A DNA stretch of 64,000 nt from Scleropages formosus (GCF_900964775.1 NC_041820.1:8497001-8561000); one strand, 5' to 3'. Positions 1-11,215 are shown, counted from the stretch's first letter. Notes: generated by a model from the letters alone, not told the origin. Numbers and translations: made by a program.

Positions 1-283
1 TACACCTGCACTAGTTCCATTTTTCTGCTACACTTGATTTCCTCTAAAGCAACATGGAATTTGTCATGACATACCTATTATGTCAGATAAATGAGTTCCA
101 TAAATAACAATGTTATGGTAAAACTAAGGGCCGTACAAGGTTTGCATGCCATCAGTCTTCAGTGTGTGTATTAAAATGCAATGGGAGAGAGACTTGGTTA
201 CTCTTTTCTCTAGTGTATTGTCACTGGGGAAGTATTCTAATAAACTGATTTATTGTTGCATGTTTGTCCACCTTTTCCCCTAG

Positions 284-410
284 CTACCGCATGTGTGATC
301 CTTCAGAGAAGCACATCTTTGGAACGTCCCCATTGTTTGGCCAGTACTTCACTGTTGTGAAATCTGGGATCCTGCATGTTGGAGATCCTGTGTACGGGGT
401 CACTTACTGA
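284..410 (+). CDS. mtarc1: MTARC1/2-like mitochondrial amidoxime-reducing component, last coding exon (partial gene)
   Basis: This is the 3' end of a MOSC-domain molybdenum enzyme of the mitochondrial outer membrane that reduces N-hydroxylated compounds together with cytochrome b5. An acceptor (ccccctag) precedes position 284. The first base completes a split codon, then 41 residues follow to the TGA at 408-410. The stretches [17 protein letters not shown] and VGDPVY are the conserved C-terminal end of MTARC proteins. The rest of the gene lies left of the window, and bases 1-283 are its last intron. The choice between MTARC1 and MTARC2 is uncertain, because fish may carry one ancestral copy. 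HLX follows downstream, as in human 1q41, which supports the call. Confidence 0.85.
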
Positions 411-560
411 GCCAAGAGGACCAGGACCAGCCAGCCTGATGGTAGAAAAAAGGGCTTAATCCGTGACACTGATACTATAGCCAGCAATCTTTAATACTAT
501 AAAATTTTGTATGTTCTTATGACTTAGTGTAATTACGATAGAGGAATTTAATAAATGTTG
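411..560 (+). terminator. MTARC 3' UTR with polyadenylation signal
   Basis: The untranslated tail follows the MTARC stop codon. An AATAAA hexamer lies at 550-555, about 140 bases after the stop, and is the likely cleavage signal. Confidence 0.6.
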
Positions 561-754
561 CATTAAACACCAATTTGGCAAGATTGAACAATGTGAACCT
601 TATTTCTCAGTTTTGGATTATGACTATGGAGGAGTAACATGGCTTCTGTTCCTAATCGTTTACTTACTGATGCCTATGAATTGTATAAATGTTGCGTTTC
701 AGAAAAATGATCACATTCTCTGCCTCGTCACTGTAGAAATAATTTTACTCATTA

Positions 755-768
755 CTGCCACTTGCTGG
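755..768 (-). promoter_or_regulatory. Possible CTCF-type site
   Basis: CTGCCACTTGCTGG matches the reverse complement of the CTCF core consensus at 13 of 14 positions. It sits between the MTARC 3' end and the first SINE. A sequence match alone does not show binding. Confidence 0.3.
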
Positions 769-960
769 CCAGACAGTGCAACTATGTTTTAATGCCTGTT
801 ACATTTATTCATTTATCAGACGCTCCCTTATGGGACAAGCGGTTGAGAAAGTGTGTGTGTGTTTCCGAAGTAACGTACATCTCATGGAAAATACAATGTG
901 TTCATTACATGAGCAGGAAGAGACTTAAATATGTGATTAAGTAGTTTGGTTCTTATAGCA

Positions 961-1156
961 GGAGGGGTGCGGTGGCGCAGTGGGTTGGACCGCAGTCCTG
1001 CTCTCCAGTGGGTCTGGGGTTCGAGTCCCGCTTGGGGTGCCTTGTGACGGACTGGCGTCCCGTCCTGGGTGTGTCCCCTCCCCCTCCGGCCTTACGCCCT
1101 GTGTTGCCGGGTAGGCTCTGGTTCCCCGTGACCCCATATGGGACAAGCGGTTCTGA

Positions 1157-1191
<35 letters not shown>
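961..1191 (+). repeat. Group-A tRNA-derived SINE with GT tail
   Basis: A typical copy with an A box (TGGCGCAGTGGG), a B box (GGTTCGAGTCC), a body ending in GGACAAGCGGTTCTGAAA and a (GT)n tail. Target-site duplication is TTCTTATAGCA at 950-960 against TTCTTATTGCA at 1192-1202, one mismatch. Confidence 0.9.
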
Positions 1192-1193
<2 letters not shown>

Positions 1194-1202
1194 CTTATTG
1201 CA

Positions 1203-1835
1203 TAAAGAAACAATGTTCACAAGTAGCTACACAAAACTATCATAATATTTACAATTCCGGATCACTTTCCTAGTTTTTTACTATTTGAGATGGATATGAG
1301 CATTTGTATTGCGTTACAGGAGTAGCTGCGGAAAGGTTTATCCGGGCATGATCTTAGTTATTATGATTAGCCTTTCACCTGATGCCTTTAATGCAGTGCA
1401 GTGGGCTGCTGGTTTAGTTGTGCAAAAATTTGGCCATTGATACAGTAGGGTATTTTTACTACAAATTCAGGGTAAGTAGTCTTGCGACATCAAAGGAGTG
1501 GAATTCCAATCTGGAACGAAGAACTAACCCCTCGGCTGCCCGTTGTCCTTCATATGTTCCCCTTGTATAAATAAGTGGATACATGTCCAGAATTACTGTT
1601 GTAGGCTTATATTTTATCATGGAACGTGATTCGGTGGTGGAGGAAGCAGTGCATTTATGAACGTGGAAAAAGTTGAGTCATAATTAAATTATTTCTTTTA
1701 TGGCGTGAAGCCCAAGAGAACTTAGTTCAAGGAAAGAACTTTTTAAATTAAAACACTCTTCAGTGCAGTCTAGAAATCCGGCATATATGACTTCAGCAGA
1801 AAAGGTACCAGCATTAAAAATATTTTATTTATCCA
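1203..1835. other. Intergenic, no gene seen
   Basis: AT-rich DNA without a convincing exon. Around 1440-1530 there is a faint resemblance to a worn group-C SINE (GGGTAAGTA, then a degenerate tRNA-like part), too weak to call. Confidence 0.5.
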
Positions 1836-1846
1836 ATATTAAGCTA

Positions 1847-4800
1847 ACCCCTTATGACAAAAAAATCAAGGCGTCCGTTTACCCCGCCCGGTATGGGGTC
1901 ACCGGGGCCCCACCCTGGAGCCAGGCCTGGGGGGGGGGCTCGCATGCGAGCGCCTGGTGGCCAGGTCTATGCCCACGGGGCCTGGCCGGGCTCAGCCCGA
2001 AGCCACAACGTGGAGCCGCTCTTCGGTGGGCTCACCACCTGCCGGAGAAACCATAAGGGGCCGGTGCGTTGTGATTTGGGCGGTGGTCGGGGCCGAGTGC
2101 CCGGCCGACCCAAACCTCGGGCGCCAACTCTGGTTTTTGGGACTTGGAATGTCACCTCACTGGCGGGGAAGGAGCCTGAGCTGGTGCGGGAAGTTGAGAG
2201 ATACCGTCTAGATATAGTCGGGCTCACTTCCACTCACAGCTTGGGTTCTGGAACCACTCTACTCGATCGAGGGTGGACTCTCCACTATTCTGGCGTTGCC
2301 CAAGGTGAGAGGCGGCGGGCTGGTGTGGGCTTATTAATAGCCCCCCAGTTCAGCCGCCATGTGTTGGAGTCTACCCCGGTGAATGAGAGGGTCATCTCCC
2401 TACGCCTTCGGGTCAGGGAACGGTCTCTCACTGTCGTTTGTGCTTATGCGCCTAGCGGCAGTGTAGAGTACCCGGCCTTTTTAGAGTCCCTGGGGGGCGT
2501 GCTGGAAAGCGCTCCCACTGGGGACTCTGTCGTTCTACTGGGGGACTTTAACGCCCACGTGGGCAGCGACAGTGATACCTGGAGGGGCGTGATTGGGAGG
2601 AACGGCCTCCCTGATCTGAACCCGAGCGGTGAGTTGTTATTGGATTTCTGTGCTAGTCGCGGTTTATCCATAACGAACACCATGTTCATGCATAAGGGTG
2701 TCCACCAGTGCACTTGGCACCAGGACACCCTAGGTCGGAGGTCGATGATCGACTTTGTAGTCGTTTCTTCTGACCTTCGGCCATATGTCTTGGACACTCG
2801 GGTGAAGAGAGGGGCTGAGCTGTCAACTGATCACCACCTGGTGGTGAGTTGGATTCGATGGCGGGGGAAAAAGCTGGACAGACCTGGCAGGCCCAAACGC
2901 ATAGTGAGGGTCTGTTGGGAACGTTTGGCGGAGGCCCCTGTCAGAGAGGTCTTCAACTCCCACCTCCGACAGAGCTTCAACCAGGTCCCGAGGGAGGTGG
3001 GGGACATTGAGTCTGAATGGACTATGTTCCGCTCCTCCATTGTCGGTGCGGCTGTCCGGAGCTGCGGCCATAAGGTCTCCGGTGCCTGTCGCGGCGGCAA
3101 TCCCCGAACACGGTGGTGGACACCGGAAGTAAGGGATGCCGTCAAGCTGAAGAAGGAGTTCTATCGGGCCTGGCTGGCTCATGGGACTCCTGAAGCAGCT
3201 GACAGGTACCGACGGGCCAAACGGAGCGCGGCTCTGGCAGTCGCCGCGGCAAAAACTCGGGCTTGGGAGGAGTTCGGTGAGGCCATGGAGGAAGACTTTC
3301 GGTCGGCCTCAAAGAGATTCTGGCAAACCGTCCGGCGACTCAGAGGGGGGAAGCGGTGTTCCACGAACACTGTTTACAGTGGAAGTGGTGCGCTGCTGAC
3401 CTCAGCTGAGGATGTTCTCGGGCGGTGGAAGGAGTACTTTGAGGATCTCCTCAATCCCTCCGACACGCCTTCCGTAGAGGAAGTTGAGGCTGGGGACTCG
3501 GAGGGGGACTCGTCCATTACCCTGGCTGAAGTTGCTGAGGTAGTCAAAAAACTCCTCGGTGGCAAGGCTCCGGGGGTGGATGAGATCCGCCCCGAGTTTC
3601 TCAAGTCTCTGGATGTTGTGGGGCTGTCTTGGCTGACACGCCTCTGCAGCATCGCGTGGAGTTCGGGAACGGTGCCTCTGGACTGGCAGACCGGGGTGGT
3701 GGTCCCTCTTTTTAAGAAGGGGGACCGGAGATTGTGTTCCAACTACAGGGGGATCACACTCCTTAGCCTCCCTGGGAAAGTCTATGCCAGGGTACTGGAA
3801 AGGAGAATCCGACCGATAGTCGAACCTCGGATTCAGGAGGAGCAATGCGGTTTTCGCCCTGGCCGTGGAACACTGGACCAGCTCTATACCCTCACTAGGG
3901 TGTTGGAGGGTTCGTGGGAGTTTGCCCAACCAGTCCATATGTGTTTTGTGGACCTGGAGAAGGCATTCGACCGTGTCCCTCGTGGCATCCTGTGGGGGGT
4001 GCTTCGGGATTATGGGGTTCGGGGCTCGTTGCTACGGGCTGTTCGTTCCCTGTATGACCGGAGCAGGAGCTTGGTTCGCATTGCCGGCAGTAAGTCAGAC
4101 CTGTTCCCGGTGCATGTTGGACTCCGCCAGGGCTGCCCTTTGTCACCGATTCTGTTCATTATTTTTATGGACAGAATTTCTAGGCGCAGTCAGGGAACGG
4201 AGGGTGTCTGTTTTGGTGGCCGCGAGATCTCGTCTCTGCTTTTTGCGGACGATGTGGTCCTGTTGGCTTCATCAAGTCAAGACTTGCAGCGTGCACTGGG
4301 GAGGTTTGCAGCCGAGTGCGAAGCGGCGGGGATGAGAATCAGCACCTCCAAATCCGAGGCCATGGTTCTCAGTCGGAAAAAGGTGGATTGCTCCCTCCGG
4401 GTTAGGGGGGAGTTGCTCCCTCAAGTGGAGGAGTTTAAGTATCTTGGGGTCTTGTTCACGAGTGAGGGAAAAATGGAGCGGCAGGTCGACAGACGGATCG
4501 GTGCGGCGTCTGCAGTAATGCGGTCATTGTACCGGTCTGTTGTGGTGAAGAGGGAGCTGAGTCGTAAGGCGAAGCTCTCAATTTACCGGTCGATCTACGT
4601 TCCTACCCTCACCTATGGTCATGAACTCTGGATCATGACCGAAAGAATGAGATCGCGGATACAAGCGGCAGAAATGAGTTTCCTCCGCAGAGTGGCTGGG
4701 CGCACCCTTAGGGATAGGGTGAGGAGCTCAGTCACCCGGGAGGAGCTCGGAGTAGAGCCGCTGCTCCTCCGCATCGAGAGGAGCCAGTTGAGGTGGCTCG

Positions 4801-5058
4801 GGCATCTGTTCCGGATGCCTCCTGGACGCCTCCCTTGGGAGGTGCTCCGGGCTTGTCCCACTGGGAGGAGGCCTCGGGGCAGACCCAGGACACGTTGGAG
4901 AGACTATGTCTCCCGGCTGGCCTGGGAACGCCTTGGGGTTCCCCCAGAGGAACTGGAGGAGGTGTGCGGGGAGAGGGAGGTCTGGAGTACTCTGCTCGGA
5001 CTGCTGCCCCCGCGACCCGGCCCCGGATAAAAGCGGAGGAAGATGGATGGATGGATGG
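1847..5058 (+). mobile_element. RTE-clade LINE (Rex3 type), apparently full length
   Basis: A non-LTR retrotransposon flanked by a perfect 11-bp target-site duplication ATATTAAGCTA (1836-1846 and 5059-5069). It has almost no 5' UTR, a single ORF, and a 3' UTR of about 28 bases that is mostly a (GATG)n/(GGAT)n repeat. The very short GATG-type tail is the known hallmark of fish Rex3 elements. It is GC-rich compared with the AT-rich flanks. The perfect duplications and open frame suggest a recent insertion. It lies in the MTARC-HLX intergenic region and does not disturb a gene. Confidence 0.9.
1854..5030 (+). CDS. LINE ORF: endonuclease plus reverse transcriptase, 1058 aa, uninterrupted
   Basis: One open frame runs from ATG at 1854 to TAA at 5028-5030. 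After a Pro/Gly/Arg-rich start (about residues 1-90) comes an AP-endonuclease-like domain (about 92-335) with [24 protein letters not shown] and [11 protein letters not shown] reverse transcriptase follows (about 550-850) with [58 protein letters not shown] (motif A), [10 protein letters not shown] and [11 protein letters not shown] (catalytic FADD, about 796). The C-terminal part carries [11 protein letters not shown] and [11 protein letters not shown], usual in RTE proteins. The position of the usual endonuclease glutamate motif (QET-like) reads GLTSTHS, so that glutamate is absent. The protein would act in cis on its own RNA for target-primed reverse transcription. I see no internal stop. 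Confidence 0.9.
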   Translation: MTKKSRRPFTPPGMGSPGPHPGARPGGGARMRAPGGQVYAHGAWPGSARSHNVEPLFGGLTTCRRNHKGPVRCDLGGGRGRVPGRPKPRAPTLVFGTWNVTSLAGKEPELVREVERYRLDIVGLTSTHSLGSGTTLLDRGWTLHYSGVAQGERRRAGVGLLIAPQFSRHVLESTPVNERVISLRLRVRERSLTVVCAYAPSGSVEYPAFLESLGGVLESAPTGDSVVLLGDFNAHVGSDSDTWRGVIGRNGLPDLNPSGELLLDFCASRGLSITNTMFMHKGVHQCTWHQDTLGRRSMIDFVVVSSDLRPYVLDTRVKRGAELSTDHHLVVSWIRWRGKKLDRPGRPKRIVRVCWERLAEAPVREVFNSHLRQSFNQVPREVGDIESEWTMFRSSIVGAAVRSCGHKVSGACRGGNPRTRWWTPEVRDAVKLKKEFYRAWLAHGTPEAADRYRRAKRSAALAVAAAKTRAWEEFGEAMEEDFRSASKRFWQTVRRLRGGKRCSTNTVYSGSGALLTSAEDVLGRWKEYFEDLLNPSDTPSVEEVEAGDSEGDSSITLAEVAEVVKKLLGGKAPGVDEIRPEFLKSLDVVGLSWLTRLCSIAWSSGTVPLDWQTGVVVPLFKKGDRRLCSNYRGITLLSLPGKVYARVLERRIRPIVEPRIQEEQCGFRPGRGTLDQLYTLTRVLEGSWEFAQPVHMCFVDLEKAFDRVPRGILWGVLRDYGVRGSLLRAVRSLYDRSRSLVRIAGSKSDLFPVHVGLRQGCPLSPILFIIFMDRISRRSQGTEGVCFGGREISSLLFADDVVLLASSSQDLQRALGRFAAECEAAGMRISTSKSEAMVLSRKKVDCSLRVRGELLPQVEEFKYLGVLFTSEGKMERQVDRRIGAASAVMRSLYRSVVVKRELSRKAKLSIYRSIYVPTLTYGHELWIMTERMRSRIQAAEMSFLRRVAGRTLRDRVRSSVTREELGVEPLLLRIERSQLRWLGHLFRMPPGRLPWEVLRACPTGRRPRGRPRTRWRDYVSRLAWERLGVPPEELEEVCGEREVWSTLLGLLPPRPGPG

Positions 5059-5412
5059 ATATTAAGCTATTACACGAAACCGATGTTTGAACCTTCCAGT
5101 GAAATGTCTCCTCGTAAATTGTACTTTGTTATGAACGACACGGATTTCCTTGGAAAACCATTTCTGGAGAAGTGCCTACGACCCGAGTCATAATGAAACC
5201 TGCGCCCTGAGATAAAGTGGAGCAAAATAATAAAAAAAAGGAAAATGAAGCAGAATTATCACTCCTACGGCCTTGTGCTACTGAACACCAAATCTGCGTT
5301 TGTACTGGGCTCTAAAATACTGGAGAAATGTTTTGATTCTGCAGAAATCAGATGTCATCTGCTGCTTGTTAGGAACATTTTTGAATCGCACATTATCTGA
5401 CCCCACTTCTCT

Positions 5413-5562
5413 CAAGCGGGTCGCGGGGAGCCAGAGCCTAATCCGGCAACACAGGGCGTGGGGCTGGAGGGGGAGGGGACACACCCAGGGCGGGACTCGA
5501 ACCCCAGACCCATCGGAGAGCAGTACTCGGTAAAACCCACTGCGCCCCCCCCCCCCCCCCAT
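5413..5562 (-). repeat. Group-A SINE, worn and shortened
   Basis: Reverse-strand copy with the B-box complement GGACTCGAACC and the shared ACACCCAGG block. The tail side is missing and the left end carries a C run (about 5545-5562) where the tRNA head starts. Confidence 0.75.
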
Positions 5563-5869
5563 TTTTGAATAAAGTAACAATTTAATACATGGCTATACAA
5601 AGTATAAAAATATGTATTTTTAAACTATATTTAATTTCGTAATAGTTTTTAAAGAATATATCCATTATTTTGAACTTCGAAATGCCTTACTAAATTTGGC
5701 CTTGTAATATATATATATAGCTGTAGAGCAGTGGGATTGAAACATTTATTTTCACTTCTATTCATTTTACCGAAGCAGATATAAAGAGACTTAGTTTAAA
5801 AAATCTCTTTCAGTTTTTTTTTTTTTTTTTTCAGTCATTTACAGAACTGGACAGTTTGTGCTGTAGCAG

Positions 5870-6065
5870 TTCAGGGTGGCTGTTTTGCTCACGGTTATTA
5901 CAGCAGGAGGTGGGATTCGAACCTGCAACCAGTCAGTACATCTAACCATTACGGTACCCGCTTATTGTTTGGTTTTATGTGAGCGGCAGGTAGCTGTAGT
6001 GGTCGCCGGCAGCGCCTTACCCCCAACGAACACGGGTTCGAATCCCACCTCTTGTTGTCAAACCC
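5870..6065. repeat. Group-C SINE heads in opposite orientations
   Basis: A minus-strand head (GGTGGGATTCGAACCTGCAA near 5910) and a plus-strand head (TAGCTGTAGTGGT ... GGTTCGAATCCCACCT, about 5992-6050) lie close together. Both look like tRNA A/B-box parts of group-C SINEs, not functional tRNA genes, because I see no acceptor-stem pairing. Confidence 0.5.
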
Positions 6066-6069
6066 CAAA

Positions 6070-6900
6070 GTATTTGCTGTAAAGCGCGCGCGCGCACTGC
6101 CTCGATTCAGTAAAAAGCGCACAGCTGTGTAAACGGGCACATGATGATTGCGAGTCAGCGACTGGGTACATGAACGAGCGCGGTCAGCAGGGTTTAAGCC
6201 TTAAGGGGCAGGCGGCGGGGACGAGCACGAGCACGAGCACGTGGGCCGGGCTGCGACTGCCCAAAGGAAACACCGCGACCAATGAGCGGCACCATCGCAA
6301 CCCGTACGGAAGGACATGGTGGTCCGGACCCACTCCGGGCTTCTTGGCTCGGGGAGCAATTCCTCCTTTTCGCAGTGAGGAAGCGACTCTGAAGAAGTTC
6401 AGCTTTCTGTCGCCTTTCTTCCTTCTTCTCGGCGAATGAATGAGCAGCGCGCGGCACGATGATGTGCAGCCCCGGACCGAGTGGACCGAGTGGACCGGGT
6501 GTCCCGGGTGGGTTCACCTCCAGGCTCGTGCTGGACTCCTTTCTCGTCCACGGAGGCGCACCGCGGAACGCGCCAGGGCTCGGCTTTAATGCCGCTGCGC
6601 TCGGATGTGCGGGACCCGAGCTGCGCTGCTGTGGCGGGGGGGTCGATGTGAGGATCGCCCTCAATTCTGCCCTCGTCGTGGGCGCGAGCGCAAACGGCTG
6701 GCGCGCGCACTGCGGTTCCGGGGCGCAGCCAACGCATCAGCGGCCGCTCTCCGCGCATCGCGGCCACCTCACATTCGGCATCGACCGAATACTGTCTGCC
6801 GAGTTCGAGCCGAAACCAGCGGTTTCTTCGCCTCCAAGAGGTGAGTCGCGGAGCTCCGGACCGACTCCGCTTTTCCTTTTCCGCCCTTACGAATTGACTC
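6070..6900. promoter_or_regulatory. CpG-rich island over HLX promoter and exon 1
   Basis: A sharp rise in G+C and CpG compared with the surrounding AT-rich DNA begins near 6080 and runs past the HLX exon-1 donor at 6841. It includes a short GAGCAC repeat at about 6220-6242. CpG islands over the promoter and first exon are usual for vertebrate homeobox genes. I did not find a TATA box that decides the start. Confidence 0.6.
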
Positions 6901-8187
6901 CGCGCACTGTTACAAGTTATAAAAGTTCGCCTTGTCTTCACAGTTTCTCATCCACCTTCACTGATCTGCTGCCCATCATGTCGCCTGATGCTAGATCTGT
7001 GTGTATATAAGTAACCTACAGTGATTTACCCGGTTGGGTATACCTGTCCCTATCAGTGTCACTCACCTTGATCGAGGCTACTACAGAAAGAGTGGGATTA
7101 AAACCCAGAACCTTCAGGCAGCGGGACGGGAGCTCTAATAGCCTCTGCTGACCCCAGCACGAAAATTCCTTCAGCAATGCTATACAGTATAATAAAAGAG
7201 GTATGGATGTTACCACAGTAACACCCATGCGTTTTGTGAGAGCCTCAATGGCGACATTAAATCAAATAACTTGAAGAAAAACGGTTTTTGCCTTAATTTC
7301 TGAAAGCACTGTAAGAAGTGGGGTTACACTTTTACTTTTATGAAGAGGGTTTATTCACACCGCTGAACTTGAGCGCATGTGGATCTCTCACCAGGTGGGT
7401 AGACTGCCATCGCATTTAAGGTGCTTCATATTTCTCTTTTTTTGTCCACAGATTGTATCAGATGTTTATTAAAAAGGTGGGGAGGAAAGTGGGTTATGGG
7501 CTCCACCGTTTCCATGAGGTCTTTGGACTTTGAGTTTTTTTTCCTGATCTTCTGCAGATCTCACATCCACTCTGAGTTCAGAACATTTGTCAGGAGTTCA
7601 TGGTTCCCTGGAGAAGGCGGCAGGCCAGTACTTCTCTTCGGTGGACCTCTGCACCCACCATCCAACTTCCATGATGAGTCCTGCAGTGGAGCATCACTTC
7701 CAAGACACCTTTGCAGGTACAAAATGTTTTAGTAAAACACCCAAATCGCATCACATATTTTCATGTACTTATGAGTTGCTTATATGACACTGTAGGTCAC
7801 CTTGAACAAAGGTGTCGCTTACACCAAAGTCGACGATGTCAGAGGCTTTGGAATGATCGTGGATGCAGTTGTTAGCGAAAGTGTCAAATTAACAGCAGAA
7901 ACCTTTTATCCATCTGTTTTCGTGTGCGACAGGTCCGTTTGCAGTCCTTACGAAGGACCGAGCAGCGGTACCGCAGACAAACAAGAGGAAACGGTCCTGG
8001 TCCAGAGCGGTCTTCTCCAATCTCCAGAGGAAGGGACTGGAGAAACGATTTGAGATCCAGAAATATGTAACCAAACCAGATCGAAAACAGCTTGCGGCAG
8101 TGCTGGGCCTCACTGATGCTCAGGTAATTTCTTCTTCTTCTTCTTCTTCTTCTTCTTCTTCTTCTTCTTCTTCTTCTTCTTCTTCTT

Positions 8188-8271
<84 letters not shown>

Positions 8272-9613
8272 ACAATCCCTCAGTGCCATTACATTCTTCT
8301 TCTTAATAATAATTCTGTTTCTTGTAATTCCAAGGAAGAAATTAATCAAATGTAACATTTTTGTACAATTATATTTATAATATTTAATAAAAAAAAAATT
8401 AAAAAAAATTGGTGTAGGTATCGGGATTTGTCTATCCTGTCTCTTATGCACCTACTTAAACGATGAATCTCGGTGCAGCAAGTGGTAGGTAATAAGCTAG
8501 GTTTGCTTGAGACTTTCATGTCTGCAGCTATGTCTCCTTCTCTCAATGCAATGCACAAATTGTACTTTTACTGAGATGTACGTCACTTTGGACAAAAGTG
8601 TCTGCTAAATGAATAAATGTAAATGTAAGTACAAGTACAGTACTTCCCTAAAATGTCAATTTCTTGAGTAGGGAAATAGCCTGTTTTCTTAAATTATGCA
8701 AATATGCAATTCATCAGTCATCATCTAACCATAAGCTGTATTTCTTTACATTGCTCAAAACTTAACAAATAGTTTCTTTTCATTTTGTTTTTAATTTGAT
8801 CAAAACAATTAGTAAATATGACATTTTTTATTTAACATCTTGACTTCCACAAATGAGTTGCATTCTTTCATTTTTAAATATAAACATTTTGTTGAATTTT
8901 GAAGAAAAAAAAAAAAACTTACTTATAACTTGTACTTAAACAGAGCTTTTATGGTACTAAAAGCAACACAGAACAGTGAGCTCAGTCCTGTTGCTATGCA
9001 TTATTTACATTTATTTATTTCTCTGATGCTTTTCTCCAAAGTGACTTACAATGTGAAAGTGCTTCGAATTATTTACCCATTTGTACAGCTGGGTAATTTT
9101 ATGGGAGCAATTTAGGGTAAGAACCTTGCTCAAAGGTACTACAGCTGGAGGTGGCATTCAAATCTCAGCTCTAACCACTGTGCTACCAGCTGCCTCCTGC
9201 CTAGATCTGTTTCATAAGTCTGTATCTATTATAACATGTACGTAATTTTCGTAAAAATGTTTCATGTTTGTGTGATTTCTGAACCCAAGAGCTAGATCTG
9301 ACTACTCGAAAAACTTTCCCAGGTTAAAGTGTGGTTTCAAAACAGGAGAATGAAATGGAGACATTCGAAGGAAGCCCAGGTGGAGGAAAAGAAGGGGCAC
9401 CCAGACAAACGCCTGTCGTCCAGATCCCTAGAAACGGAGAAGAAGCGGGACTCTGACGGCGAAAGGACTGAGTCTGAATTGGAGGACAGGAGGCCCAAGG
9501 ATGACGAAGATGTTTCGGACCAGAGTATCAAACTCGGTTCCGCCCGTCTCGGTACAGATGAGCTGGTTTCAAATAATCAGGAAAAACCATCAATTCTTGA
9601 TATGAATCCATAA
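6459..9613 (+). CDS. hlx: H2.0-like homeobox transcription factor HLX
   Basis: Four exons with matching phases: 6459-6840, 7558-7716, 7933-8123 and 9323-9613, about 340 aa, all with GT/AG borders. HLX is a nuclear DNA-binding factor of liver, gut and blood development in vertebrates. Exon 1 ends with LTFGIDRILSAEFEPK, the HLX signature upstream of the homeodomain. Exon 2 gives DLTS, AGQYFSSVD and HHFQDTFAG. Exons 3-4 encode the homeodomain from KRKRSWSRAVFSNLQRKGL to VKVWFQNRRMKWRHSKEAQ, which appears almost unchanged from mammalian HLX as I know it. The C-terminus is acidic and serine-rich. An in-frame TGA at 6441-6443 makes ATG 6459 the first possible start. The usual N-terminus (PFYASNFSLW and the FCIADIL repressor motif) is not seen; RLVLDSFLVHGG may be a degenerate EH1. 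At 340 aa it is shorter than human HLX (488 aa). It may be a teleost paralog. Confidence 0.88.
7016..7165 (-). repeat. Worn group-C-like SINE in HLX intron 1
   Basis: The string GTGGGATTAAAACCCAGAACCTTCAGG resembles the minus-strand B-box side of group-C SINEs. The rest is heavily diverged. The remainder of intron 1 (6841-7557) shows nothing I can name. Confidence 0.35.
8130..8270. repeat. Compound (CTT)n-(ATT)n microsatellite in HLX intron 3
   Basis: About 29 CTT units (8130-8217) run directly into about 18 TTA/ATT units (8217-8270). The array begins only about six bases after the exon-3 splice donor at 8124. The long six-frame readings through it (poly-Ser/poly-Tyr, poly-Lys/poly-Asn) are artefacts. 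Confidence 0.95.
8565..8640 (+). repeat. L2-type SINE tail
   Basis: The segment CACTTTGGACAAAAGTGTCTGCTAAATGAATAAATGTAAATG is the 3' tail common to many fish SINEs that borrow an L2-clade LINE end. No head is visible upstream. Confidence 0.6.
9001..9203 (-). repeat. Group-C SINE in HLX intron 3
   Basis: On the minus strand this reads tRNA-like head, then CAGCTGTAGTACC, GGGTAAATAATT and an L2-type tail. The plus strand shows TTTACATTTATTTATTTCTC, CAGCTGGGTAATTTTA and TACAGCTGGAGGTGG in order. Confidence 0.75.
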
Positions 9614-10785
9614 AATGATCTGTACCCGTAGCTAATACATTTCCGTCGTCATGACATGAAGGTTCTTCAGACTTCTGGAAACATTGTTGTAGAAAGAGCT
9701 GAGCTTGCACACATTCCCTTTTAACAACCAATAATTTAATGTATTTGTGACTAAGTTCCCACTCTCTTTATTTCATCTGCTTTTTATGGACAAGCTTTTT
9801 CTAGTATGTTTATGCATCGTTTAGTGTTTTATATATACAGGCATCGTCTTTATCTGAAATCTGAGCATAATTTTATAATTTTCGCTTTACGGGACAAAAA
9901 GTAAATATGGCGAAATATGTTACATTTTGCTGAAATCACGGTCTTATTGTTGTATAGGTGTTTTGCAGTGTTCTAATGATATCTGGGGAAATTTGGATTT
10001 TTTTGATGGGCTTGGAATACATTATTATTTTCCCCCCAATGATTCATACAGTATAACCTATTTAAAACAAAAAAAACCTGTTCTGCATTTACTAGAATTA
10101 TCCATGTAGTATTCAATGTATATACAATAGGTTTACTCTGTATTTTATAGCTTTTTCTGTATTTTCTACAAAATATTATTTAGATTTTTTTTTTTTTCCC
10201 CTACATCACACATTTTCTTTGTTTGTACAGCAAATGAAGTTTTTATTTATGGCATGTTACTGATTTTTGGACATCTAATAGGAACTAAGTTTTTCCCGCA
10301 GTTCAGTTGCGCCGACTTTTTACTCCTCTGTTGTATCATTGCAATATTTGCAACTCGTTCTGTGCAGTAGCAGCACGAGCACTTTCCGCGGGGGTCACTT
10401 CCAAAAGCAGTTATTCTGGTTACCTGGGCAACTGACATAAACATGTTGACAACACTTAGGATTGTCCAACAGGCAAGCGTTTTTTTTTTTTTTTTCTTCA
10501 TCTTGGACAATAGTGATGTTGAAAGCATTTCTTACACTGCTCAGATAATTGAATGATCTCACTTTATGAAATACTCCTGCGTGGGACCAGATGTGTGGGC
10601 CATAAAAAGTGTTGACACCTCCTGTAATTATGACCTGTGAAACACGTGACAGGCCAGAAGAAACCCAACAACTTCTGCATTTTTTTTAATGCATTCCAAA
10701 GGGGTTGATTATACATTTTTTTTGCTTTTCTTTACATTTCTGAAATATTACTGTACCCAAATAAAACAGAATTCTACTTTTGTAA
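9614..10785 (+). terminator. HLX 3' UTR with polyadenylation signal
   Basis: AT-rich DNA follows the HLX stop. AATAAA at 10760-10765 is a plausible main signal, giving a 3' UTR of roughly 1.15 kb. No competing gene is seen here. Confidence 0.45.
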
Positions 10786-11215
10786 GGCTGGCTGTCAAAA
10801 TGTTTAGCTTATTTGCGGTTTAAAGAGGCAGTTTAAGGAGTTTAACATAAATCGTTGTGTGCGACCTAAACACAGACCTTCCCTTGTCAAATGTTTAGAC
10901 TGAATCTGAATTCATTAAAAAGTCAGCAACATTCTTTTCCATAAAAAGGTCTTTTACCTTCAAAAATTATTTAAATACTTAGTGTGGATGTCATGAAGAT
11001 AGGTTAAATTAAGTATCTCAATATAATTTAACTGCTCTGCATACGTGAGTACCCAAAAAATCTGGACAGTGGACTTGTTCACAGCTGGCTGTCGAAAGGA
11101 AAAACACCACCTCTTTCCCCACATGGTGAATATTAAACCTTCTCTCACTTTACGGTGTCATTAAAAGCATGTTAAGCTGTTCAGCAGAGTTTACCTTACG
11201 CAGCATATATTCTGT

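Noticed and set aside
2444-4861. Many minus-strand ORFs inside the LINE
   Set aside because: Shadows of the intact LINE frame with no recognisable domain.
5990-6060. tRNA-gene-like sequence with A and B boxes
   Set aside because: It matches SINE heads elsewhere in the window and shows no clear acceptor-stem pairing.
6194-6941. Long minus-strand ORFs opposite HLX exon 1
   Set aside because: Typical shadow ORFs of a GC-rich sequence. No motif, while the plus strand has the HLX signature and splice sites.
8100-8451. Poly-Ser/poly-Tyr and poly-Lys/poly-Asn ORFs
   Set aside because: Pure translation of the CTT/ATT microsatellite in HLX intron 3.
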